DNA from: an uncultured Ruminococcus sp.
GTDB taxonomy: Bacteria; Bacillota; Clostridia; Oscillospirales; Ruminococcaceae
Direction: 5' to 3'
DNA: 10,821 bases
NCBI GenBank assembly: GCA_947176685.1
Contig: CAMWRL010000057.1
Coordinates: 1 to 10,821 of the forward strand
Shown piece by piece: positions 3,983 to 10,821 of the stretch. Below the pieces are notes generated by a model, which was given only the letters and a program-made list of their open reading frames with translations, searched no databases and was not told where the DNA came from. The translations under genes and the position numbers were made by a program. Each line of letters begins with the position of its first letter. Within the stretch, counting starts at the first letter, position 1.

Positions 3983-6900
3983 ATGTCCGTATTCAGAATT
4001 TATTCCGAAAAAAAACGGGAGTTTGCTGTTGAAGCGCAGTCGGTACTCAGCGACGTGCGTACAGCTCTCAGACTGAATATCAATGGTCTGCGTATTCTCA
4101 ACAGGTACGATGCCGACAAACTCAGTCAGGAAGATTTCGACGCTTCCGTAAATACCGTGTTTTCAGAACCAGCCGTTGACGTTGTTTACAAGGAACTCCC
4201 CGAACTCACGGCAGACGACAGAATTTTTGCCGTTGAATATCTTCCGGGACAGTTTGACCAGAGGGCAGACAGCTGCGAACAGTGTATACAGATACTCAGA
4301 CAGGGCGAACGTTGCCGTGTAAGAAACGCCCGTGTATACATTGTTTCCGGAAACATTACAGACGAAGATTTCGACAGACTCAAGTCCTATATCATAAACC
4401 CCGTTGAAAGCCGTGAAGCTTCACTTGAAAAGCCCGAAACTCTTGACACCAACTACGAGATTCCGGAGACTGTAAAGACCCTTGACGGTTTTACAAGCCT
4501 TGACGAAAACGGACTGCGTAAATTCATAAAACAGTACGGTCTTGCTATGGACTTTGATGACATAAGATTCTGTCAGGGATATTTCCGTGAAAACGAAAAG
4601 CGTGACCCCACAATCACTGAAATAAAAATGATTGACACATACTGGTCAGACCACTGCCGCCATACAACATTCCTTACAAACGTTAAGGACGTTAAAATAG
4701 AAACTCCATATATAAGGGACACTTACATCAGATACCTTGATGTGCGTGACGAACTGGGACGTTCAAAAAAGCCCGTAACGCTTATGGATTTGGCAACCAT
4801 TGCCGCAAGAAAACTCAAAGCCGACGGACTTCTTGACGACCTTGACGAGAGCGAAGAAATAAATGCATGCTCCGTAAAAATAAAGGTTGATGTTGACGGA
4901 GAGTTACAAGACTGGATATTGATGTTCAAGAACGAAACGCACAACCACCCGACTGAAATCGAACCTTTCGGCGGTGCGGCAACCTGTCTGGGCGGTGCAA
5001 TCCGTGACCCGCTGTCAGGACGTTCATACGTTTATCAGGCAATGCGTGTTACAGGTGCGGCAAATCCGCTTGTTCCGGTTGAGGACACTATCGCCGGAAA
5101 ACTTCCCCAGAGGAAAATAACAGTCGGTGCGGCTAACGGTTACAGTTCATACGGCAACCAGATTGGACTTGCTACCGGACACGTTGCGGAAGTTTATCAC
5201 CCCGGATACGTTGCAAAGCGAATGGAAATCGGTGCAGTAGTCGGAGCAGCTCCGGCAGAAAATATCCGCCGTGAAAGACCCTCTGCCGGAGATATAGTCG
5301 TACTTCTGGGCGGAAAGACAGGTCGTGACGGCTGCGGCGGTGCTACAGGCTCATCAAAGTCGCATACTCTCGAATCCCTTGAAAACTGCGGTGCGGAAGT
5401 CCAGAAAGGCAATCCGCCGGAAGAAAGAAAGTTACAGAGACTTTTCAGAAATCCGGAAGTAACAAAGATGATTAAACGCTGTAATGACTTCGGAGCAGGC
5501 GGTGTGTCGGTTGCTATCGGCGAACTTACAGACGGACTTATAATCAACCTCAACGCCGTGCCGAAAAAATATGACGGTCTTGACGGTACTGAAATAGCTA
5601 TCAGCGAATCGCAGGAAAGAATGGCAGTTGTCATTGCTCCGGAAGATGTTGACAGATTTATGGCAGAGGCTAAAAAAGAAAATCTTGAAGCAACAGTTGT
5701 TGCGGACGTTGTGGACGAGCCTCGTCTTAAAATGAACTGGAACGGCAGAACTATTGTAAATCTGTCGAGGGATTTCCTTAACTCCAACGGCGCACCGAAA
5801 TATACTGATATTGTCGTTGAAGAACCTGTTTTCACAGATGACGAGGTTTTCACGGACAGTGCAGAGACTTGGACGGAAATTATGTCCAATCTGAACGTAT
5901 GTTCACAGAAAGGTCTTATTGAAAAGTTCGATTCCACTATCGGAGCAGGTACAGTGCTTATGCCTTTCGGCGGAGTGTACCAGATGACGCCCTCGCAGGC
6001 TATGGCAGCTAAAATTCCGGTACTCAAAGGCGAAACAAATACCTGTTCACTTATGGGCTGGGGATATAATCCGGATATTTCGTCAAAAAGCCCGTATCAC
6101 GGCGCAATGCTTGCAGTAGTCGAGTCAATTGCTAAAATCGTAGCCGCCGGCGGTTCATATAAGAAGTGCTGGCTGACTTTTCAGGAATACTTTGAGCGTA
6201 CCCAGAATGACCCGAAACGTTGGGGCAAACCTCTTGCCGCACTGTTGGGAGCTTTCAGGGCGCAGCTTGAAATGGAATGCGGTTCAATAGGCGGCAAGGA
6301 CTCAATGTCAGGTACTTTTGAAGATATTGACGTACCGCCTACATTGGTATCGTTTGCAGTTTCGACAGCACAGGCAAATAAAATCGTTTCCACAGAGTTC
6401 AAGGAAGCTGGAAATGATGTTATTATGATTGTACCCGAATACGACAGAAACGGACTTCCGGTATTTGCAAGCCTGAAAAAATGCTTTGACAAGGTTGAGG
6501 AACTTATTTCCGAAGGTCGTGCAAACGCCGTATGGACAAGCGGTTACGGCGGTATTGCCGAAGGTATCGCAAAGATGTGTTTCGGCAACAGACTGGGCTT
6601 TGAGTTTTCCGCACACCTCACTCCGGCTGAACTTTACAAACCTTGTTACGGTGCGTTCATTGTGGAAGTTATGGGCAACGCTCAGCAGGGTGAGTTTGCA
6701 ATCGGTAAGACTATTTCTGATTATAAGATTTTCACTCAGAAGTATACCGTAAACCTTGACAGTCTCCGGAGAGCGTGGGAAAGCAAGCTCGAACCTGTAT
6801 TCCCTTGCAGAATAAGAACTGTTGACACTACTCCGCAGATATATTCATATGAGAATACAGAAAAGAAGTCCGCAGAAATAAAGGTCGCTAAACCTAAGGT

Positions 6901-7687
6901 TCTTATTCCGGTATTCCCCGGCACAAACTGCGAATATGATACGGCACGGGCATTTGAAAAAGCAGGTGCAGAGGCTGAAACCGTAGTTATAAAGAATCTT
7001 TCAGCGGCAGACCTTGAGGACAGTATAGACTACTTTGAAAAGGCTGTCAGGGAATCGCAGATTATTATGATACCGGGCGGCTTCAGCGGCGGCGATGAAC
7101 CAGAGGGAAGTGGTAAATTTATTACGGCATTTTTCCGCAATCCGAAAATCAAGGACGCTGTTCACGAACTCCTCAAAAACCGTGACGGTCTTATGTTGGG
7201 TATCTGTAACGGTTTTCAGGCGTTAATAAAACTCGGTCTTGTGCCTTTCGGAGAAATAGTCGATATGACCGACGAATCACCGACACTTACTTTCAACACC
7301 ATTGCCCGTCACCAGTCAATGATGGTCAATACAAGAATAGCTTCCGATAAGTCACCGTGGCTTTACGGCTGTAAGGTCGGAGACGTTCATACAGTGCCGA
7401 TTTCGCACGGCGAGGGACGTTTTGTAGCTCCTCAGAGCCTTATCCAGAGACTTGCAAACAACGGTCAGATTGCTACACAATATGTTGACCCTGACGGCAC
7501 TCCCACTATGGACATCCGTTACAACCCCAATACTTCCATTGAAGCTATCGAGGGCATAACTTCGCCGGACGGTCGTGTATTCGGTAAAATGGGACACTCC
7601 GAACGTAAGGGCAGTTATATCTGCAAGAACGTTGCCGGCGAAAAAGACCAGAAAATCTTTGAAAGCGGTGTAAACTACTTCAAATAA
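3983..7687 (+). CDS. purL: Single-chain phosphoribosylformylglycinamidine synthase
   Basis: This enzyme makes FGAM from FGAR, glutamine and ATP, the fourth step of de novo purine synthesis. At 1234 residues it is the long form that combines PurS-, PurL- and PurQ-like parts. Residues about 1-180 resemble the PurS-like region. The PurL synthetase part includes DHCRH (223-227) and NETHNHP (317-323). From about residue 970 the glutaminase domain begins (VLIPVFPGTNCEYD), with nucleophile C1075 in LGICNGFQ and the H1205-S-E1207 dyad near the C-terminus. It resembles the clostridial single-chain type, unlike the separate PurS/Q/L of Bacillus. GGAGAT (3971-3976) is the ribosome site. No other pur gene is in the window and I saw no purine riboswitch. 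Confidence 0.96.
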   Translation: MSVFRIYSEKKREFAVEAQSVLSDVRTALRLNINGLRILNRYDADKLSQEDFDASVNTVFSEPAVDVVYKELPELTADDRIFAVEYLPGQFDQRADSCEQCIQILRQGERCRVRNARVYIVSGNITDEDFDRLKSYIINPVESREASLEKPETLDTNYEIPETVKTLDGFTSLDENGLRKFIKQYGLAMDFDDIRFCQGYFRENEKRDPTITEIKMIDTYWSDHCRHTTFLTNVKDVKIETPYIRDTYIRYLDVRDELGRSKKPVTLMDLATIAARKLKADGLLDDLDESEEINACSVKIKVDVDGELQDWILMFKNETHNHPTEIEPFGGAATCLGGAIRDPLSGRSYVYQAMRVTGAANPLVPVEDTIAGKLPQRKITVGAANGYSSYGNQIGLATGHVAEVYHPGYVAKRMEIGAVVGAAPAENIRRERPSAGDIVVLLGGKTGRDGCGGATGSSKSHTLESLENCGAEVQKGNPPEERKLQRLFRNPEVTKMIKRCNDFGAGGVSVAIGELTDGLIINLNAVPKKYDGLDGTEIAISESQERMAVVIAPEDVDRFMAEAKKENLEATVVADVVDEPRLKMNWNGRTIVNLSRDFLNSNGAPKYTDIVVEEPVFTDDEVFTDSAETWTEIMSNLNVCSQKGLIEKFDSTIGAGTVLMPFGGVYQMTPSQAMAAKIPVLKGETNTCSLMGWGYNPDISSKSPYHGAMLAVVESIAKIVAAGGSYKKCWLTFQEYFERTQNDPKRWGKPLAALLGAFRAQLEMECGSIGGKDSMSGTFEDIDVPPTLVSFAVSTAQANKIVSTEFKEAGNDVIMIVPEYDRNGLPVFASLKKCFDKVEELISEGRANAVWTSGYGGIAEGIAKMCFGNRLGFEFSAHLTPAELYKPCYGAFIVEVMGNAQQGEFAIGKTISDYKIFTQKYTVNLDSLRRAWESKLEPVFPCRIRTVDTTPQIYSYENTEKKSAEIKVAKPKVLIPVFPGTNCEYDTARAFEKAGAEAETVVIKNLSAADLEDSIDYFEKAVRESQIIMIPGGFSGGDEPEGSGKFITAFFRNPKIKDAVHELLKNRDGLMLGICNGFQALIKLGLVPFGEIVDMTDESPTLTFNTIARHQSMMVNTRIASDKSPWLYGCKVGDVHTVPISHGEGRFVAPQSLIQRLANNGQIATQYVDPDGTPTMDIRYNPNTSIEAIEGITSPDGRVFGKMGHSERKGSYICKNVAGEKDQKIFESGVNYFK

Positions 7688-7704
7688 TATTATTTGTAAA
7701 CAAA

Positions 7705-7736
7705 CTGTTCTGTAAATGTAAATTATTCTTGAACAG
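7705..7736 (+). other. Weak inverted repeat after purL
   Basis: CTGTTC (7705-7710) can pair with GAACAG (7731-7736) across a 20-base loop. It is not followed by a T run and is unlikely to be a terminator. I see no convincing terminator directly after purL. Confidence 0.2.
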
Positions 7737-7758
7737 ACATACATTTGTCCGGCATATC

Positions 7759-7767
7759 TGTTATAAT
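7759..7767 (+). promoter_or_regulatory. Extended -10 promoter before the small membrane protein
   Basis: TGT-TATAAT (7759-7767) is a perfect extended -10 element. The expected -35 positions hold no match, which is tolerated by extended -10 promoters. The predicted start is near 7774, after the upstream in-frame TTG (7745), which argues for the ATG at 7862 as the start of the next gene. Confidence 0.6.
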
Positions 7768-7796
7768 AGACATAGCATTTAATCAATATCAGCAGG

Positions 7797-7839
7797 AAAT
7801 ACCCCACCTCTATGTACAGTATAGGCGGTGGGAGTATTT
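7797..7839 (+). other. Strong leader hairpin before the small membrane protein
   Basis: Positions 7797-7808 pair with 7827-7839, twelve base pairs with a single bulged A at 7833. CTAT (7810-7813) with ATAG (7821-7824) extends the stem inside. Only a short ATTT follows, so it is at best a weak terminator of purL read-through. It lies 22 bases before the ATG at 7862 and just upstream of the Shine-Dalgarno (7850-7853). Confidence 0.6.
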
Positions 7840-7861
7840 CACGGGAAACGGAGATGTTTAT

Positions 7862-8203
7862 ATGACTTACAACTTTTATTTTGTGATTTCCGGAGCAGTT
7901 TTATTTTTGATTGGTCGCCTGCTGTACGGCAAAAAAGATATTGCAGGAACAGTTTTAATGATAATTTCTGCGGTTGTTTTCTGGCTGTCAAAAATAATTC
8001 TTGCGTTCAAGCTGATGCATAGCGGAGCAGGAATACTTTCAGCAATTATCTTTGTTTTTTTCGGCGGACTGGCATCGTGCGGACTTTATGTAAATTATTT
8101 TGATTTCATAGATGTGCCGTTATGGGCGTTGATTATTTTTATTCTGATTGACATTGCATGCGTTTTCGAAAAGTTAATAATACATACAGATAAGTCCGAA
8201 TAA
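7862..8203 (+). CDS. Hypothetical four-helix membrane protein
   Basis: The 113-residue protein is not recognised. It has four predicted membrane helices (about residues 5-22, 27-51, 57-80 and 84-106) joined by short loops, with a charged loop YGKKD after the first helix and a polar tail HTDKSE. No signal peptide, catalytic motif or known family motif is seen. The ATG at 7862 was chosen because GGAG (7850-7853) is eight bases upstream; the longer frame from a TTG at 7745 begins before the predicted transcript start. It lies between purL and glgA in the same direction, with its own promoter and a strong leader hairpin. Confidence 0.75.
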   Translation: MTYNFYFVISGAVLFLIGRLLYGKKDIAGTVLMIISAVVFWLSKIILAFKLMHSGAGILSAIIFVFFGGLASCGLYVNYFDFIDVPLWALIIFILIDIACVFEKLIIHTDKSE

Positions 8204-8236
8204 AATATTTTGTGCAGTTTTTACTATTTTGTAGTA

Positions 8237-8265
8237 TTGACTTATTGTAAATTTTGGTGTATAAT
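8237..8265 (+). promoter_or_regulatory. Sigma-A promoter of glgA
   Basis: TTGACT (8237-8242) and TATAAT (8260-8265) are 17 bases apart. The predicted start near 8272 gives a leader of about 50 nt, which contains a short hairpin (8279-8283 with 8290-8294). The promoter allows glgA to be expressed independently of the genes upstream. Confidence 0.85.
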
Positions 8266-8321
8266 ATATATATCCTTAACTGCTTTACGGCAGTAATCTA
8301 TAAGCAAGGAGCTTGATGGCA

Positions 8322-9776
8322 ATGAACAATATTTTATTTGCTGCTTCTGAATGCGTACCGTTCATAAAGACCGGCGGTCTGGCTGACGTTGTGGGCGCAC
8401 TTCCGAAGTATCTCAACAAAAGCGAATTTGATGTAAGGGTTATCCTGCCTTACTATACCTGCATTCCTGCAAAGTACAGGGATAATTTCAACTATGTCAC
8501 ACACTTCTACATGGACTATGGCATGAGAAAGGAAAATGTACATGTTGGTATTATGGAGTACGAATACAACGGAATAAAATTCTATTTCGTTGATAACGAA
8601 TACTATTTCAAGTGTGATACTCCATACTCTTCAGACCTCAAATGGGACATAGAACGTTATACTTTCTTCTGTAAGGCTGTACTTGCAATACTTCCTGTAA
8701 TCGGCTTCCGTCCGGACATCATTCACTGTCACGACTGGCAGGCTTCACTTATTCCGGTGTTCATGCACTCAACCTTTGCAACAAACCCTTTCTACAGCTC
8801 AACAAAGACTATCATGACCATTCACAACCTTAAATTTCAGGGCGTATGGAATATCGATACTTTCAAGTACAATACCGCACTTCCGGACTATATGTTTACT
8901 CCCGACAAACTTGAGTTCAAGAAAGACGCAAATATGTTGAAGGGCGGACTTGTCTATGCTGACTACATCACAACCGTAAGTGAAACTTATGCCGAAGAAA
9001 TCAAATATCCGTTCTATGGCGAACAGCTTGACGGACTTCTCCGTGCAAGGTCGGCTTCACTGCGTGGTATCGTCAACGGTATTGACTATAATGTTTTTGA
9101 CCCCAACAACGACAAGCAAATCTATAAGGAATATCACGCCAAGAACTTCAAGAAAAGAAAGGCTCAGAATAAAACATCACTTCAGGCAGAGCTGGGACTT
9201 CCGATTGACGAAAACAAGTATATGATTGCAATAATCTCACGCCTTACTGACCAGAAAGGTCTTGACCTTATCAGTCAGACAATAGAGCGTATATGCGACC
9301 CCAATACGCAGTTTGTAGTAATCGGTACGGGCGACCACGGATACGAAAATATGTTCAGGCACTACCAGTGGAAGTACAAGGACAGAGTTTCTGCAAATAT
9401 CCTCTATTCCGATGACCTCGCACACAAGCTCTATGCTGCCGCTGATGCAATGCTTATGCCGTCACTCTTTGAACCGTGCGGACTTACTCAGCTTATTTCG
9501 CTCCGTTACGGCACTGTCCCGATAGTACGTGAAACAGGCGGTCTTAAAGATACTGTATCGCCTTACAACGAATTTGACGGTACAGGTACGGGCTTCTCGT
9601 TCGCAAACTATAACGCAGAAGAAATGCTCGGCGTAATCAACTATTCAAAGCACATATACTTCAATCACCGTGACCAGTGGGATAAAATGGTTTACAGAGG
9701 TATGACCACGGACTATTCGTGGAACAGCTCCGCAAGACAGTATGAGGGTATGTACAACTGGATTATTAACTGGTAA
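8322..9776 (+). CDS. glgA: Glycogen (starch) synthase, GT5 family
   Basis: GlgA transfers glucose from ADP-glucose to the non-reducing end of an alpha-1,4-glucan in the cytoplasm. The 484 residues show the N-terminal signature with KTGGLADV from residue 16, the HCHDWQA motif, and the C-terminal FEPCGL segment with E384 and C386, matching the conserved Glu-Pro-Cys of bacterial GlgA, followed by ETGGLKDTV. Length and both Rossmann domains are normal. The start is ambiguous: AAGGAG (8306-8311) is 10 bases from the ATG at 8322 and 4 from one at 8316; 8322 gives MNNILFAASE, the usual family N-terminus. No glgB, glgC or glgD is in the window. A HAD phosphatase gene follows after a hairpin. Confidence 0.95.
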   Translation: MNNILFAASECVPFIKTGGLADVVGALPKYLNKSEFDVRVILPYYTCIPAKYRDNFNYVTHFYMDYGMRKENVHVGIMEYEYNGIKFYFVDNEYYFKCDTPYSSDLKWDIERYTFFCKAVLAILPVIGFRPDIIHCHDWQASLIPVFMHSTFATNPFYSSTKTIMTIHNLKFQGVWNIDTFKYNTALPDYMFTPDKLEFKKDANMLKGGLVYADYITTVSETYAEEIKYPFYGEQLDGLLRARSASLRGIVNGIDYNVFDPNNDKQIYKEYHAKNFKKRKAQNKTSLQAELGLPIDENKYMIAIISRLTDQKGLDLISQTIERICDPNTQFVVIGTGDHGYENMFRHYQWKYKDRVSANILYSDDLAHKLYAAADAMLMPSLFEPCGLTQLISLRYGTVPIVRETGGLKDTVSPYNEFDGTGTGFSFANYNAEEMLGVINYSKHIYFNHRDQWDKMVYRGMTTDYSWNSSARQYEGMYNWIINW

Positions 9777-9784
9777 TTAAGAAT

Positions 9785-9813
9785 AGGCGGACTTATTGTC
9801 CGCCTTGATTTTT
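9785..9813 (+). terminator. Terminator-like hairpin between glgA and the HAD gene
   Basis: AGGCGGAC (9785-9792) pairs perfectly with GTCCGCCT (9798-9805) around a five-base loop, followed by T-rich TGATTTTT. This is a good intrinsic terminator with an interrupted T tract. The next Shine-Dalgarno begins at 9814, directly after it. Since no promoter is evident for the HAD gene, partial read-through from glgA is likely. Confidence 0.75.
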
Positions 9814-9825
9814 AAAGGAGGCGTT

Positions 9826-10485
9826 ATGTCACGAAATATAAACGGTGCTGTATTTGATATGGACGGTCTTATGCTGGATACCGAAAAACTTCTTGTGCGT
9901 TTCTGGAGAGAGGCGGCGGCTGAATACGGTTACAATATGACCAATGAAAATGTTTATGAAATCCGCAGTCTGTCACGGAAGTACTCCATACCGTTGTTAA
10001 AGGGCATTTTCGGGGAAGAATTTCCATTCAGCGAAGTCCGAAAAAGACGTATAGTCCTTATGAACGACTATATAGACCGATACGGTTTTGAGGTAAAGAA
10101 AGGTCTGTATGAACTTCTTGACTACCTGAAAAACAATAGTTACCGAATAGCGGTTGCGACAGCTACAGACCGTGAACGTGCTGAAAGTTATCTGAAAAAA
10201 ATTGATGTGTATAAGTATTTTGACGCTGTGATATGCGGCGATATGGTTGTCAAAGGCAAGCCCGAACCCGATATATATCTGACAGCTTCCGGAGAACTGG
10301 GACTTCCGCCGGCAGAGTGTGCGGCTTTTGAGGACTCGCCCAACGGCATAAAATCGGCGTATGCGGCAGGCTGCAAGGTCATTATGATACCCGACCTTAC
10401 ACAACCCGATGACGATATAAAACCTTTGCTCAGCGGAGTTTATGAAAGTCTCGACAAGGCTGTTGAATTTTTTGAAAGGACTTGA
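9826..10485 (+). CDS. HAD-superfamily hydrolase, subfamily IA (phosphatase or phosphomutase)
   Basis: The 219 residues carry all HAD motifs: D11-x-D13-G (FDMDGLMLDTE), motif II VATAT (threonine T112), K145 in KGKPEPD, and E169-D170 in FEDSPNG. D11 should form the phospho-aspartate and D13 act as acid/base. A helical cap lies between motifs I and II (about residues 18-85). Such proteins include sugar-phosphate phosphatases and beta-phosphoglucomutases; the substrate cannot be told. The start at 9826 has AAAGGAGG (9814-9821) upstream; an upstream in-frame TTG at 9796 lies inside the terminator hairpin. It is three bases before the next gene, which implies translational coupling. Confidence 0.9.
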   Translation: MSRNINGAVFDMDGLMLDTEKLLVRFWREAAAEYGYNMTNENVYEIRSLSRKYSIPLLKGIFGEEFPFSEVRKRRIVLMNDYIDRYGFEVKKGLYELLDYLKNNSYRIAVATATDRERAESYLKKIDVYKYFDAVICGDMVVKGKPEPDIYLTASGELGLPPAECAAFEDSPNGIKSAYAAGCKVIMIPDLTQPDDDIKPLLSGVYESLDKAVEFFERT

Positions 10486-10488
10486 ATT

Positions 10489-10743
10489 ATGGCAGGAAAA
10501 ACAAGCGTATCTGAAATTTTTGAAATACCGAAGTTCTACTATTTTCAGAGTGGAAACGATTACTCCGGCAGTATGGGGGATTTTTCCTATAAGATAATCA
10601 ACGGCAGTAATCTTAAATGTCTTACGTGGCACGGCAAGCTGTGTTCAATGAAAGCCGCTATCGAAAATGAAAAGGAGTTTGAAAAAACTCAGGAGGGTTT
10701 CAATGAACTTATAAAATGGCTTGAATCAAAGTACAGCGAATAA
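10489..10743 (+). CDS. Hypothetical 84-residue protein
   Basis: I do not recognise this protein. It has no membrane segment or signal peptide and looks cytosolic. The N-terminal half is aromatic-rich (F-Y-Y-F near 16-19; YSGSMGDFSYKI at 25-36), with C44 and C52 around LTWHGKL. The C-terminal third (about 56-83) is a charged amphipathic helix ending in WLESKYSE. AAAGGA (10475-10480) inside the HAD gene's end is eight bases upstream of the ATG. The three-base gap to the HAD stop codon suggests a shared transcript and perhaps a related role. A strong terminator follows directly. Normal codon use and a good ribosome site support it as real. Confidence 0.75.
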   Translation: MAGKTSVSEIFEIPKFYYFQSGNDYSGSMGDFSYKIINGSNLKCLTWHGKLCSMKAAIENEKEFEKTQEGFNELIKWLESKYSE

Positions 10744-10745
10744 TA

Positions 10746-10778
10746 AAAAAGACTTCTGGTTGAATCAGAAGTCTTTTT
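10746..10778. terminator. Bidirectional intrinsic terminator
   Basis: GACTTCTG (10751-10758) pairs perfectly with CAGAAGTC (10766-10773) around a seven-base loop, flanked by five A residues before and five T residues after. It works in both directions and ends the glgA-side cluster and, probably, the converging minus-strand gene at the right edge. Confidence 0.92.
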
Positions 10779-10783
10779 GATTT

Positions 10784-10821
10784 TTATACAACGCCGGAGT
10801 CACCGCCGTCGGGGTCAACGG
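10784..10821 (-). CDS. C-terminal end of a minus-strand gene entering from the right (partial)
   Basis: Read on the minus strand, the last codons give VDPDGGDSGVV followed by TAA (10784-10786). The stop lies just before the bidirectional terminator, as expected for a converging gene. Only 11 full codons are visible, so the protein cannot be named; the tail is Gly-, Asp- and Pro-rich and looks unstructured. A chance open frame cannot be excluded. Confidence 0.4.
   Translation of the reverse strand, partial: VDPDGGDSGVV

Noticed and set aside
5197..6027. A 276-codon open frame on the minus strand within purL
   Set aside because: It lies wholly opposite a well-conserved part of purL, has a serine- and proline-rich composition typical of antisense frames, and has no ribosome site or promoter.
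9997..10632. A 211-codon minus-strand frame opposite the HAD and small-protein genes
   Set aside because: It spans two convincing plus-strand genes and its translation shows no recognisable domain.
1..10821. CRISPR arrays, tRNA or rRNA genes, insertion sequences, phage attachment sites
   Set aside because: I found no direct repeats with spacers, no cloverleaf-like sequence, no transposase frame and no terminal repeats. Gene content and codon style look uniform, giving no sign of recent transfer.

Overview
This window is from a chromosome of a low-to-moderate GC Firmicute, most likely a Clostridia member close to Ruminococcus (Oscillospiraceae). The reasons are the AGGAGG-type ribosome binding sites, the consensus sigma-A promoters, the rpsF-ssb-rpsR order, a DUF378 protein, an HPr-like protein, a bacterial GlgA, and a single-chain PurL with a fused glutaminase domain. 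The genus is inferred from gene content and codon style, not from a search. No tRNA, rRNA, CRISPR array or insertion sequence was found. Most of the window is housekeeping chromosome.

Layout. Positions 1-422 are a divergent control region. A perfect consensus promoter on the minus strand drives a leader of about 174 nt for a gene whose first codons sit at 1-14 and which leaves the window to the left. A second promoter on the plus strand drives rpsF (bS6), ssb and rpsR (bS18), which end at a bidirectional terminator (1638-1669). Two small minus-strand genes follow: a DUF378 membrane protein (1728-1940) and a 76-residue HPr-like protein (2124-2354) that lacks the phosphorylatable histidine. Back-to-back promoters near 2430-2492 separate the HPr-like gene from mtaB (tRNA methylthiotransferase), and purL lies 25 nt downstream of mtaB.

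After purL comes a small four-helix membrane protein of unknown function (7862-8203), preceded by a strong hairpin in its leader. Then glgA (starch/glycogen synthase) is read from its own promoter. A HAD-family phosphatase and a closely coupled 84-residue unknown protein follow, separated from glgA by a terminator-like hairpin. A strong bidirectional terminator (10746-10778) closes this cluster against what looks like the C-terminus of a minus-strand gene entering from the right.

The genes serve translation and single-stranded DNA handling, tRNA modification, de novo purine synthesis and glycogen synthesis. The least explained elements are RNA-level. They are the long structured minus-strand leader at 15-188, a perfect hairpin between the Shine-Dalgarno and the start codon of rpsR, and the hairpin leader before the small membrane protein. 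Among proteins, the His-less HPr paralogue and the 84-residue protein deserve attention.
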